This document shows, piece by piece, positions 46,210 through 54,181 of a DNA stretch of 64,000 nt; within the stretch, counting starts at the first letter, position 1; the number at the start of each line of letters is the position of its first letter. Below the pieces are notes generated by a model. That model was not told the origin of the DNA and searched no databases. It saw only the letters and a list, made by a program, of their open reading frames with translations. This DNA is from Rhodocyclaceae bacterium (GTDB lineage: Bacteria > Pseudomonadota > Gammaproteobacteria > Burkholderiales > Rhodocyclaceae). The position numbers and the translations under genes were made by a program. The stretch lies in the NCBI GenBank assembly GCA_013426785.1, contig JACDZI010000001.1, forward strand, positions 1 to 64,000, in the 5' to 3' direction.

Positions 46210-47112
46210 ATGTCCCTACCCAACAATGTCCGCATCGTCGAGGTCGGTCCGCGCGACGGCCTGCAAAACGAAAAACAGTCCGTTCCGGCTGCCACCAAGA
46301 TCGCGCTGATCGACCGTCTGGCCGATTGCGGCCTGACCGTCATCGAGGCCACCGCCTTCGTCTCGCCCAAGTGGGTGCCGCAGATGGCCGACGCTGCCGA
46401 GGTCATGGCCGGTATCGCCCGGCGGGCGGGCGTGACTTACCCCGTGCTGGTGCCCAACGAGAAAGGTCTGGAAGCGGCTATTGCGACGGGTGCGACGGAG
46501 GTGGCGGTGTTCGCTGCGGCCTCGGAAGCCTTCTCGCTGAAGAACATTAACTGTACGATCAAGGAATCGCTGGAACGCTTCAAGCCGGTGATGACACACG
46601 CCGAGGCCGCCGGGGTCAGGGTGCGCGGCTATGTTTCCTGTGTGCTCGGTTGCCCCTACCAGGGCGAGGTGACGCCGACTGCCGTGTCGGACGTTGCCTG
46701 GGCACTGCTCGAGAAGGGCTGCTACGAGATTTCGCTGGGCGACACCATCGGCAGCGGTACGCCTGAAAAGGCCAAGGCGATGATTGAAATGGTGGCGCGA
46801 AGGGTGTCGGTCAAAAAACTGGCTGGCCACTACCACGACACGCGCGGCATGGCGGTGGCCAACATCTACGCCTCGCTACAGATGGGCGTCAATGTCTTCG
46901 ATGCCGCCGTCGGCGGTCTCGGCGGTTGCCCCTATGCCAAGGGTGCTTCCGGCAACGTGGCGACCGAGGATCTGGTCTGGCTGCTGCAAGGCCTCGGCAT
47001 CGACTGCGGAGTGGATCTCGACAAGCTGGTCGACACTGCGGCATGGATATCCGGTCAACTCGGCCGTTCACCGACATCCAAAGTGGCGCAGGCCGTCCTC
47101 GCCCGGCGATGA
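46210..47112 (+). CDS. liuE: hydroxymethylglutaryl-CoA lyase
   Basis: Cleaves HMG-CoA to acetoacetate and acetyl-CoA, the last step of leucine degradation. It is 300 aa. DRE-TIM signatures: VEVGPRDGLQNEK with the metal-binding Asp, AFVSPKWVPQMAD, SLGDTIGSGTPEKA, HYHDTRGMAVAN and the cysteine loop GGLGGCPYAKGASGNVATED. Starts 3 bp after liuD; its TGA overlaps the next ATG (ATGA). Confidence 0.96.
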   Translation: MSLPNNVRIVEVGPRDGLQNEKQSVPAATKIALIDRLADCGLTVIEATAFVSPKWVPQMADAAEVMAGIARRAGVTYPVLVPNEKGLEAAIATGATEVAVFAAASEAFSLKNINCTIKESLERFKPVMTHAEAAGVRVRGYVSCVLGCPYQGEVTPTAVSDVAWALLEKGCYEISLGDTIGSGTPEKAKAMIEMVARRVSVKKLAGHYHDTRGMAVANIYASLQMGVNVFDAAVGGLGGCPYAKGASGNVATEDLVWLLQGLGIDCGVDLDKLVDTAAWISGQLGRSPTSKVAQAVLARR

Positions 47113-48026
47113 GCTTGCCGCCGCAGGTGCAAGTTATCGAGCGCGGCTGGCTGTCATCGAACAACATCCTGCTGTTCGACGGCGATGCAGCGACGCTGAT
47201 CGACAGCGGCTACGTCGGCCATGCGGCGCAAACCGTTGAACTCGTAAAGTCGGCGCTGGCAGGACGGCGCTTGCCCCGATTGATCAACACCCATTCCCAC
47301 TCCGACCACATCGGCGGCAATGCCGCCCTGCAACGCGCATTCGGCTGCGTTATTTTCATCCCCGCCGGCATCGAGGAACACATCCGGAACTGGGACGAGC
47401 AGGCACTCTTTCTGACCATCGGCGATCAGCGTGGCGAGCGCTTTCGCCACGACGGCGTGGTGCGACCGGGCGACACGCTGATGATGGGCGGCGTGGCATG
47501 GCAGGCTTATGCCGCGCCCGGTCACGACATGGATGCGCTGGTGTTCCATGCGCCGGCGGCGCGCCTGCTGATCTCCGGCGATGCGCTGTGGGAAGACGGC
47601 TTCGGCATCATCTTCGGTGAGTTGCTCTGCAATCCCGGCGCGCTGGAAGCGACGCGGGCGACGCTGGACATGATTGCCGGCCTCGGCGTCGACACGGTGA
47701 TTCCCGGCCACGGCCGACCCTTCGGCGCTGTGCCCGCTGCCCTCGGTCGCGCCTATCGGCGGCTGGACGCCTTCGCTGCCGACCCGGCGCGCATGGCGCG
47801 CAACGGCATCAAGGCGTGCTTCATCTTCAACCTGCTCGACCTCGAAGGCATGCCTGCCATCGAACTGGAATCCTATCTCGGCCGCGTGCCCTTTTTCCGC
47901 GATGTCGGTGCACGCCTGCTCGGCATGGACATGCCCGCACTGGCGGCCTGGCTGATGGGCGATCTGAAAAAGGCCGGGGCGCTGGAAGAAGTCGACGGCC
48001 GGCTGCTGCCGACGATGGCGGCCTGA
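47109..48026 (+). CDS. MBL-fold metallo-hydrolase, liu-linked
   Basis: 305 aa. THSHSDHIGGNAALQ carries the metal ligands, with further ligands in APGHDMDALVFH, LLISGDALWEDGFG and VIPGHGRPFG. Coupled to liuE, so it likely acts in or near leucine catabolism, perhaps as a thioesterase; the sequence does not show the substrate. Residues 47-53 (KSALAGR) are encoded by a 24-bp repeat copy with two mismatches, in the same reading frame as in the other MBL gene of the window. Confidence 0.86.
   Translation: MSLPPQVQVIERGWLSSNNILLFDGDAATLIDSGYVGHAAQTVELVKSALAGRRLPRLINTHSHSDHIGGNAALQRAFGCVIFIPAGIEEHIRNWDEQALFLTIGDQRGERFRHDGVVRPGDTLMMGGVAWQAYAAPGHDMDALVFHAPAARLLISGDALWEDGFGIIFGELLCNPGALEATRATLDMIAGLGVDTVIPGHGRPFGAVPAALGRAYRRLDAFAADPARMARNGIKACFIFNLLDLEGMPAIELESYLGRVPFFRDVGARLLGMDMPALAAWLMGDLKKAGALEEVDGRLLPTMAA
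47245..47268 (+). repeat. 24-bp dispersed repeat, two mismatches, in the liu-linked MBL gene
   Basis: 22/24 match (first A is T; a G to A at unit position 17). In frame, encoding KSALAGR at residues 47-53. Confidence 0.8.
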
Positions 48027-48029
48027 GGG

Positions 48030-48494
48030 CTATTTCACTTCGTAATCGAAGCTGCCGGCGAGTTCGCCCTCGACGATCACCTGCAGGTGGCGCTGGCCCG
48101 TCGGTTCGCCGGGACCGATGGCCCATTCGCCGATGATGCGGCCACCGCGCGGCACCAGTTGCCGCTGGCTGACCTGATGGCGTTTCGGTAGGGGAATGTT
48201 GATGCCCTCCGCCAGGTTGCCGGTAGGGCCGGCTTCGGACGCAGCCGTCGCCAGGATGTATTCCTCGCGCACGGCGACGCTGCGCTTTTTGGTGCGCAGT
48301 TGGATGATCCAGCCATAGCGCTGCCCTTCGCTCTGCGGCACCACCGTCGCCGGTTCGAACACCAGTTCCTTGGGATTGCTGGCATCAAACAGGCCGAATT
48401 CGGCGCTGACGATTTTGACTTCGGCAACTTGCGGCGGCGCGGCGAATACCGTTCCGCACAGCAGGAAGAGCAGCAGGGCGAGGACTCGCATCAT
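48030..48494 (-). CDS. hypothetical secreted protein
   Basis: 154 aa from the ATG at 48494 (153 from 48491) with a clear signal peptide (MMRVLALLLFLLCGTVFAAP). The mature part is beta-rich: VAEVKIVSAEFGLFD, GWIIQLRTKKRSVAVREEY, RGGRIIGEWAIGPGEPTGQRHL. I recognise no catalytic motif; an immunoglobulin-like periplasmic fold is possible. Its start overlaps the ubiC stop, so the two genes are co-translated, and its stop is 3 bp from the convergent MBL gene. Confidence 0.7.
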   Translation of the reverse strand: MMRVLALLLFLLCGTVFAAPPQVAEVKIVSAEFGLFDASNPKELVFEPATVVPQSEGQRYGWIIQLRTKKRSVAVREEYILATAASEAGPTGNLAEGINIPLPKRHQVSQRQLVPRGGRIIGEWAIGPGEPTGQRHLQVIVEGELAGSFDYEVK

Positions 48495-49045
48495 GGCGCC
48501 AGATCGGCGATGCCGGGCAGAAAGACTTCGGTGACCAGTAATGGCCGCCCAAAGCGGCAAAAACGCGAACGCCGTCCCCACAGCGGCGGCAATTTGCTAC
48601 CCACCGCCGCAGCGGCCCGCCGATGCAGCGAGTGGGACGCCGTCAGGCGCGCAACGTGCAGCGGCCCGCGTTCGATGTCCGGATCGGCAAACAACGCTGC
48701 TCCCAAGGGCTGGCTGCCGATGCCCTGTGCCATCTGCCAGGCACCGGCAAGATCGCGCGGGGCGAGGATGCTGTGGGCGAACACCACCGGCTCGCCATCA
48801 GCGAAGAGCAGCACTTCGCGTACCCAGGCCGGGCGGGTGGCGGGCAGGCCGACGACGCCGCGCTCGTCGAAGCAAGGCAGGGTCCGGAATTCCCCCAGTA
48901 CTCGCACCGCAAAATGGGCGCTGCGCGCCACGAGGCGAGCGGTCAGCGAGGCGGGGTCGGAAAGCCAGGAATGGAGGTGAACGGGGGCGCCAGCCAGAGC
49001 AGGGCGGGGCTTCCAGCGGAAATCCTGGCGGGGCATCGTCTGCAC
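48491..49045 (-). CDS. ubiC: chorismate lyase
   Basis: Removes pyruvate from chorismate to give 4-hydroxybenzoate, the ring precursor of ubiquinone. It is 184 aa. Family features: the WLSDPASLTARL start, AWVREVLLFADGEPVVFAHSI and FCRFGRPLLVTEVFLPGI near the end. UbiC is a weakly conserved family, so confidence is moderate to high. Divergent from rapZ. ubiA is not seen, but ubiX is encoded 2 kb away. Confidence 0.86.
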   Translation of the reverse strand: MQTMPRQDFRWKPRPALAGAPVHLHSWLSDPASLTARLVARSAHFAVRVLGEFRTLPCFDERGVVGLPATRPAWVREVLLFADGEPVVFAHSILAPRDLAGAWQMAQGIGSQPLGAALFADPDIERGPLHVARLTASHSLHRRAAAAVGSKLPPLWGRRSRFCRFGRPLLVTEVFLPGIADLAP

Positions 49046-49108
49046 GCAATCATTCGGTAAAGGCCACCGATGCTACCATAGGGTACGTCTCCTTCCCTTC
49101 GTCCCGCC

Positions 49109-49954
49109 ATGCAGCTCGTCCTTATCAGCGGCCTCTCCGGTTCAGGAAAATCCATCGCGCTCAACGTGCTGGAAGACAATGGCTTTTATTGCGTCGACAA
49201 CCTGCCCGCACCCTTGCTGGTCGAACTGATCGCCCACCTGCGCCTCGAAGGGCATGTGCGCGTCGCCGTGGCCGTCGACATGCGCGGCGGTGCCTCGATC
49301 GCCGCCTTGCCGCCGCAACTGCGTCAGCTCGAATCGGAGGGCGTGGCGGTGCGTCTGATTTTTCTCGATGCCCGCGATGAAGTCCTGATCCAGCGGTTTT
49401 CCGAGACGCGTCGCCGCCACCCCATGGTGGCCGGCGACAGTACGCTGGCCGAAGCCATCGCGTGCGAGCGCGAGGCACTGGAAACGCTGTTGTCCCTCGG
49501 CCATCGCATCGATACCAGCGATGTCCGTCCCAATGCCCTGCGCGCGATGATCAAGGACTTTGTCGCGCTCGCTCCCCGGACCGAGGGAGGCCTGACCCTG
49601 CTGTTCGAGTCCTTCGGCTTCAAATATGGCCTGCCAATGGATGCTGACCTGGTGTTCGACGTGCGCTGCCTGCCCAACCCTTATTACGATCCGGTCCTGC
49701 GGCCGCTCACCGGCCGCGCTGCGGCAGTCGTGGCCTTTCTTGAGGGGCAGCCCGAGGTAAGTAAGATGTTCGCGGACATCGCCCGTTTTCTGGACGAATG
49801 GCTGCCGTCCTATCTGCGCGATAACCGCTCCTACCTGACGGTGGCTATCGGCTGCACCGGTGGCCAGCATCGTTCGGTATGGTTCGCCGAAAATCTGGCG
49901 ATTCACTTCAAGGACAGGGCACGCGTGCTGGTCCGGCATCGCAGTCTAGCGTGA
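49109..49954 (+). CDS. rapZ: RapZ RNase adapter / nucleotide-binding protein
   Basis: 281 aa. Walker A GLSGSGKSIALNVLED and a Walker B-like region are N-terminal; the C-terminal domain (SFGFKYGLPMDADLVFDVRCLPNPYY, IGCTGGQHRSVWFAE) is the RNA- and metabolite-binding half. In Escherichia coli RapZ guides small RNAs of glucosamine-6-phosphate synthesis to RNase E. Here it is not beside rpoN or the PTS genes. Its TGA overlaps the GTG of the next gene. Confidence 0.95.
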   Translation: MQLVLISGLSGSGKSIALNVLEDNGFYCVDNLPAPLLVELIAHLRLEGHVRVAVAVDMRGGASIAALPPQLRQLESEGVAVRLIFLDARDEVLIQRFSETRRRHPMVAGDSTLAEAIACEREALETLLSLGHRIDTSDVRPNALRAMIKDFVALAPRTEGGLTLLFESFGFKYGLPMDADLVFDVRCLPNPYYDPVLRPLTGRAAAVVAFLEGQPEVSKMFADIARFLDEWLPSYLRDNRSYLTVAIGCTGGQHRSVWFAENLAIHFKDRARVLVRHRSLA

Positions 49955-50328
49955 GCGCCTGGCTGGCCCTGCTACGTCCGGGAGACTGGGCCACCCTGTT
50001 GCTCGGCGTGCTCACGGTGGGCATTTCCTTTCCCCTGCTATGGACCGGTGGGCAAGCCGAGCGCGCGGTCATCCGGCTTGACGGCAAGGTCATGGCGGAG
50101 TTTCCGCTGACCGCAGCTCAGCGTTACACTGTGACCGGACCGCTCGGCGACACCCTGATCGAGATCGCGCCCGGCCGGGCGCGGGTGCTGGCCGATCCCG
50201 GACCGCGCCAGTATTGCGTCCAGCAGGGCTGGCTGACCCGGCCAAACGCCATCGCCATCTGTGCGCCCAACCATGTCAGCCTGTCATTGTCCGGCCGCTC
50301 AACCAGCCATGACAGTCTCAACTATTGA
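49951..50328 (+). CDS. NusG domain II-containing small membrane protein
   Basis: 125 aa with a GTG start inside the rapZ stop (GTGA). An N-terminal hydrophobic helix (WATLLLGVLTVGISFPLLW) anchors a domain with the NusG-II pattern: AVIRLDGKVMAEFPL, VTGPLGDTLIEIAPGRARVLADPGPRQYCVQQGWL. Members of this family are found next to Gx transporters and RNF or quinone-related genes in many bacteria. Function unknown. Its end overlaps the start of the transporter gene by 20 bp. Confidence 0.8.
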   Translation: MSAWLALLRPGDWATLLLGVLTVGISFPLLWTGGQAERAVIRLDGKVMAEFPLTAAQRYTVTGPLGDTLIEIAPGRARVLADPGPRQYCVQQGWLTRPNAIAICAPNHVSLSLSGRSTSHDSLNY

Positions 50329-50824
50329 CCTGCCGGTCACGCGCGACGACCGCCGCATCGCGCGTTATGCAGCGGCGGCGATCGCCCTGACGCTGGCCGA
50401 GGCGACCCTGCCCTCGCCGCTGCCGGGTGTGAAACCAGGACTGGCCAACATCATCGTGCTGGTAGTGCTGGTGCGCCATGGCTGGCGCGATGCCGCCTGG
50501 GTGTCGCTGCTGCGCGTCCTCGCCGGCAGCCTGCTGGTCGGGCAGTTCCTCGCGCCGGGTTTCTTCCTCGGCCTGACCGGTGCGCTCGCCAGCCTGGCCG
50601 TACTGGCCGTGACGGCGCGTCTGCCGACTCGCTGGTTCGGTCCGGTGACGGCGAGCGTACTGGCTGCCTTCGCCCATATCGGCGGACAGCTCGTTTTGGC
50701 GCGGCTCTGGCTGGTGCCGCACGACGGGGTGTTTTATCTGGTGCCGATCTTTGCCGCCAGCGCGCTGGTTTTCGGTATCGTGAACGGTCTGATTGCCGCC
50801 AAATTGCTGAAGGAACTCCCGTGA
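50309..50824 (+). CDS. Gx transporter family membrane protein
   Basis: 171 aa, mostly hydrophobic with about five membrane segments. Family pattern: TLAEATLPSPLPGVKPGLANI, RVLAGSLLVGQFLAPGFFLGLTGALA and FGIVNGLIAAKLL. Older annotations call it heptaprenyl diphosphate synthase component I, but it is better seen as an ECF-S-like small transporter. The substrate is unknown. Linked by overlaps to the NusG-II gene before it and ubiX after it (GTGA). Confidence 0.82.
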   Translation: MTVSTIDLPVTRDDRRIARYAAAAIALTLAEATLPSPLPGVKPGLANIIVLVVLVRHGWRDAAWVSLLRVLAGSLLVGQFLAPGFFLGLTGALASLAVLAVTARLPTRWFGPVTASVLAAFAHIGGQLVLARLWLVPHDGVFYLVPIFAASALVFGIVNGLIAAKLLKELP

Positions 50825-51432
50825 ACAAAACGATCGTCGTTGCCTGGACCGGTGCGTCCGGACTGCCCTACGGACTACGTCTGGTCGATTGCCTGCTGGG
50901 CGCCGGCAGCCGCGTCTGGCTGATGTATTCGCAGGCGGCGCAGATCGTTGCCAAGCAGGAAACCGATCTGGTACTGCCCGCCCAGCCGCGCGAGGCGCAG
51001 CGCCTGCTGGCCGAGCGCTTCAAGGATGTCGGGGGGCGCCTGACCGTCTTCGGTCGCGACGACTGGTATGCACCGCCCGCATCCGGTTCCAATCCGCCCG
51101 ATGCCTGCGTGATCTGTCCCTGCACCATGGGAACGCTGGCCGAAGTGGCAGCCGGCCTGGCCAAGGATCTGATCACCCGCTCGGCGGATGTCGTGCTCAA
51201 GGAGGGCAGGCCGCTGGTCCTGGTGCCGCGCGAAACGCCCTTCTCGGCGATCCATCTGGAAAACATGCTCAAGCTTGCCCGCGCCGGTGCGGTGATCCTG
51301 CCGCCCAGCCCCGGCTTCTATCACCATCCGCAAGCCATCAGCGACCTGGTCGATTTCGTCGTAGCGCGCATCCTCGACCGGTTGGCCATACCGCACGACC
51401 TGATGCAGCGCTGGGGTGCGGATCATCAATGA
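50821..51432 (+). CDS. ubiX: flavin prenyltransferase UbiX
   Basis: Makes prenylated FMN for UbiD-type decarboxylases from FMN and dimethylallyl monophosphate. It is 203 aa with a GTG start overlapping the previous stop. Signatures: WTGASGLPYGLRL, the Ser/Cys segment ACVICPCTMGTLAEVAAGLAKDLITR (quoted in part as VICPCTMGTLAEVA), RPLVLVPRETPFSAIHL and PSPGFYHHPQAISDLVDF. Fits a ubiquinone pathway role together with ubiC nearby. ubiD is not in the window. Confidence 0.95.
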   Translation: MNKTIVVAWTGASGLPYGLRLVDCLLGAGSRVWLMYSQAAQIVAKQETDLVLPAQPREAQRLLAERFKDVGGRLTVFGRDDWYAPPASGSNPPDACVICPCTMGTLAEVAAGLAKDLITRSADVVLKEGRPLVLVPRETPFSAIHLENMLKLARAGAVILPPSPGFYHHPQAISDLVDFVVARILDRLAIPHDLMQRWGADHQ

Positions 51433-52028
51433 GCACACCGACCGAGATACCGCTGTTCCTGCTAAATGCCGTGCTGCATTCGGGGGGGCGCCTGCCACTG
51501 CGCGTGTTCGAGACGCGCTATATGGACATGGTGAAGGTCTGCCTGCGGACCAACTCGCCCTTCGGCATTTGCCTGACCGAGGAAGGCGAGGGAATCGTCA
51601 CGACCGGAGCCGGGCTGGCCAGGCTGCATCGGGTCGGTACGCTGGCCAGGATCGCTGACTGGGACATGCAGCAACTCGGCATCCTGAATATCGTGGTGCA
51701 TGGCGGCGAACGCTTTCGCGTTCTGAACCATCGCGTGGCGACGAATGGCCTGCACTGGGCAGAAGCAGTCATCCTGCCCGATCCGCCAGTCAAACCGATC
51801 CCCGGCGATTATGCGCGGCTGGTACCAATGCTGCGTGCCCTGCTGGACGCGCTGGAAGAGGCCCGGCCACCGGAGCCGCACCGCTTCTACGATGCGGGCT
51901 GGGTCGCCGATCGCTGGGCCGAACTGCTGCCGCTGCCGCTACTCACGCGACAGCAGATTCTTGAACTTGATGACGGCGTGGCCCGGCTTGAGGCGATCTA
52001 CCGCTTCCTGGAGCAGGAAGCGGTCTAG
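51429..52028 (+). CDS. LON substrate-binding domain protein
   Basis: 199 aa made of the N-terminal LON/PUA-like domain without the protease part: IPLFLLNAVLHSGGRLPLRVFETRYMDM, FGICLTEEGEG, HRVGTLARIADWDM, VVHGGERFRVL. Such stand-alone proteins are widespread and of unknown role, possibly substrate adapters. Coupled to ubiX by ATGA. Its last 4 bp overlap the convergent small gene. Confidence 0.87.
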   Translation: MSTPTEIPLFLLNAVLHSGGRLPLRVFETRYMDMVKVCLRTNSPFGICLTEEGEGIVTTGAGLARLHRVGTLARIADWDMQQLGILNIVVHGGERFRVLNHRVATNGLHWAEAVILPDPPVKPIPGDYARLVPMLRALLDALEEARPPEPHRFYDAGWVADRWAELLPLPLLTRQQILELDDGVARLEAIYRFLEQEAV

Positions 52029-52330
52029 CCAACCACGCGATCGGCGACGTCAACCCTGATGACGGGGCGTACCAGCACGGCAGCCACGGCTTCGGCGTAT
52101 TGTTGTGTCCACTCGCTGTGTTCGGCGAAGCGCTTTTCCCCGGCAAAGTAGGCAACACCAAGAATCCGGTCGAGCACCAGTACTTTGCCCATTGGATTGG
52201 TGGCTTCGCATTCGAGTTCTTCCCATTGCGCACCGAGCCAGCGATTGGCCTCCTCACGCGTCAATTTGCCATGCGAAATGATTTCGTAATCCCGATTGCG
52301 GTCGAAAACAACGTTAACAATGGTGGACAT
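52025..52330 (-). CDS. hypothetical protein, 101 aa
   Basis: A small soluble protein that I do not recognise. Seen are VVFDRNRDYEIISHGKLTREEANRWLGAQW and a Trp/Glu-rich middle; no membrane segment or metal motif. Located convergently with the LON-domain gene and divergent from the TetR gene; the 145-bp gap between the two divergent starts holds a TetR-type operator. Confidence 0.7.
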   Translation of the reverse strand: MSTIVNVVFDRNRDYEIISHGKLTREEANRWLGAQWEELECEATNPMGKVLVLDRILGVAYFAGEKRFAEHSEWTQQYAEAVAAVLVRPVIRVDVADRVVG

Positions 52331-52443
52331 CTTGCCCCCTTCTTTTTAAGAAGCCTGAATTCTGACCTGCTTGGACCGCGAAGACAATCGTCGCGACGAC
52401 AATTCGCACGGGATTTGACATCCCATCACTATCCCGATAAATT

Positions 52444-52457
52444 ACTGACCGTTCAGT
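52444..52457. promoter_or_regulatory. TetR-type operator
   Basis: A perfect inverted repeat ACTGA-CCGT-TCAGT lies 18 bp before the TetR gene start, in an AT-rich stretch. Sites of this form are usual for TetR regulators of RND pumps, so the operon is probably autoregulated. No confident -35/-10 pair was identified. Confidence 0.62.
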
Positions 52458-52475
52458 CATTATTTATTAACACCC

Positions 52476-53132
52476 ATGTCAACGCACAACACGGTCGAAA
52501 TCAAGGAGCCTGCAAGACGTCGCAAGGAAGCGCGGCCGGCCGAACTGTTGGCTGCGGCGCTGGATGTTTTCGCTGAAAAAGGCTTTGCCGCAACCCGTCT
52601 GGAGGATATTGCCACGCGTGCTGGCGTATCGAAAGGCACGGTCTATCTGTATTTCGACAGCAAGGAGGCCCTGTTCAAGGCGGCGATCGAAACCGCCATG
52701 ATCCCGGCGATTGAGGCAGCCGAAGCCATCGCCAACGACGCCGGCAAGCCTGCCGCCGCATTGTTGCGCAGCTTCGTCTTCGGCTGGTGGGAGCGCATCG
52801 GTACGACATCGCTCGGCGCAGTGCCCAAACTGCTGGTGGCGGAGTCGGGCAATTTCCCGGAAGTCGCGCGCTGGTTTCATGAAGAGATCATTAGCCGGGC
52901 GCTCCGGGCCATGGCCCGCGTCATCGCGATCGGCATTGAGCGCGGCGAGTTCCGTCCGATCGAGCCGACGCTGGCGGCACGCATCGTTTTTTCGCCGATT
53001 TTTTCGATCATCGTCTGGCGGCGGACCTTTGCCGACTGCGCAGCCGGCCTGCCCGACCCACATGTTTTTCTCGATGCAGCCGTCACGCTGCTGACCGATG
53101 GCATGGTGATTCAGGCAAAGGAAGCCAAATGA
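52476..53132 (+). CDS. TetR/AcrR-family regulator
   Basis: 218 aa. The helix-turn-helix is clear: [21 protein letters not shown] then [20 protein letters not shown]. The C-terminal ligand-binding part is of the AcrR type and includes a region like the TetR_C family that ends in VTLLTDGMV. It is translationally coupled to the membrane-fusion gene downstream (ATGA), so it regulates the efflux operon that it begins. Confidence 0.93.
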   Translation: MSTHNTVEIKEPARRRKEARPAELLAAALDVFAEKGFAATRLEDIATRAGVSKGTVYLYFDSKEALFKAAIETAMIPAIEAAEAIANDAGKPAAALLRSFVFGWWERIGTTSLGAVPKLLVAESGNFPEVARWFHEEIISRALRAMARVIAIGIERGEFRPIEPTLAARIVFSPIFSIIVWRRTFADCAAGLPDPHVFLDAAVTLLTDGMVIQAKEAK

Positions 53133-54181
53133 TTGCATCACGCCCCATGGTTGTAGTGACGCTAGGCCTACTGATGACGCTGCCTGCCTGCGGGGAGAAG
53201 TCGCCGCCCCCCGATGCCGGCTCGCATGCGCCGCGGACGGTCAAAACCATAAAAGTCGGCGCTGGCGAGACGGCAGACGAACAGCGCTACAGCGGCGAAA
53301 TACGCGCGCGCGTGGAAACGCAGCTTGGTTTCCGCGTCAGCGGCAAGCTGGTCGAACGTCTGGTCGATGCAGGCGCCCGTGTCAAGGCTGGCCAGCCGCT
53401 CGCGCGGCTAGATCCCGCAGATGCGCAACTCACCGCAGAGCAGGCCGAGGCCAGTCGCACGCTGGCGGCTGCCGAACTGAAACGCACGCAGGAATTGCGC
53501 GCAAGAAATTTCATCAGCCAGGCAGCACTCGATGTCAAGGAAACCACTGCCAAGGCAGCCGAAGCCCAAGCACAACTGGCGAAGAACCAAGCCGCCTATA
53601 CCACGCTGGTCGCCGATGCCGCAGGAAGCATCGCCGCTGTGCTGGCCGAGCCGGGGCAGGTAGTCAGTGCCGGGCAAGGTGTATTCCGCCTCGCACGCGA
53701 AGACGAACGCGAAGTGGCGATCGCCATTCCCGAATCGCGTCTGGCTGGCCTAAAAATTGGCGACCCTGCCACTGTGGAGCTTTGGTCAGGCAGTACTGGC
53801 AAGACCTATCACGGCAGATTGCGCGAACTTTCACCCGTTGCCGATGCATCGACCCGAACCTTCGCGGCCCGGGTACGGATCGAAAACCCGGACGATGCCA
53901 TCGCGCTGGGCATGACCGCAAGCGTTCGCTTTGCAAAAACGGGAACAGGCGCCATCATCGTCCCTTTTGCAGCGATCCTGCAACAGGGTGATCAGGCCAG
54001 TGTCTGGGTGATCGAAAGTGACAGTGCCGTCAGGCAACGGCCGGTGGTGGTCGAACGCTATGGCGATGCCGGGGCAGTGCTGAAGAGCGGACTGCAGCCA
54101 GGAGAAACCATCGTCGCCGCCGGCGCCTTCAAGCTGACTGCTGGCGAAAAAGTGCGCAGCGCCGAAGAAACGCGGCCATGA
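53129..54181 (+). CDS. RND efflux membrane-fusion lipoprotein
   Basis: Periplasmic adapter of an RND pump, 350 aa. The signal ends in LLMTLPAC, a lipobox. The HlyD-type body has [23 protein letters not shown], a helical hairpin ([20 protein letters not shown]), the lipoyl return [17 protein letters not shown] and the beta-barrel part ([20 protein letters not shown]). Residues 42-49 (KVGAGETA), in the stretch between lipid anchor and barrel, are encoded by a 24-bp repeat with one mismatch. Its stop overlaps the pump gene start (ATGA). Confidence 0.93.
   Translation: MIASRPMVVVTLGLLMTLPACGEKSPPPDAGSHAPRTVKTIKVGAGETADEQRYSGEIRARVETQLGFRVSGKLVERLVDAGARVKAGQPLARLDPADAQLTAEQAEASRTLAAAELKRTQELRARNFISQAALDVKETTAKAAEAQAQLAKNQAAYTTLVADAAGSIAAVLAEPGQVVSAGQGVFRLAREDEREVAIAIPESRLAGLKIGDPATVELWSGSTGKTYHGRLRELSPVADASTRTFAARVRIENPDDAIALGMTASVRFAKTGTGAIIVPFAAILQQGDQASVWVIESDSAVRQRPVVVERYGDAGAVLKSGLQPGETIVAAGAFKLTAGEKVRSAEETRP
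53251..53274 (+). repeat. 24-bp dispersed repeat, one mismatch, in the membrane-fusion gene
   Basis: 23/24 match (G to A at unit position 18). In frame, encoding KVGAGETA at residues 42-49. Confidence 0.88.

Noticed and set aside
48560-48590. A repeat-like GCCGTCCCC stretch in ubiC
   Set aside because: Only about 15 of 20 core positions agree, and the A-run is missing.
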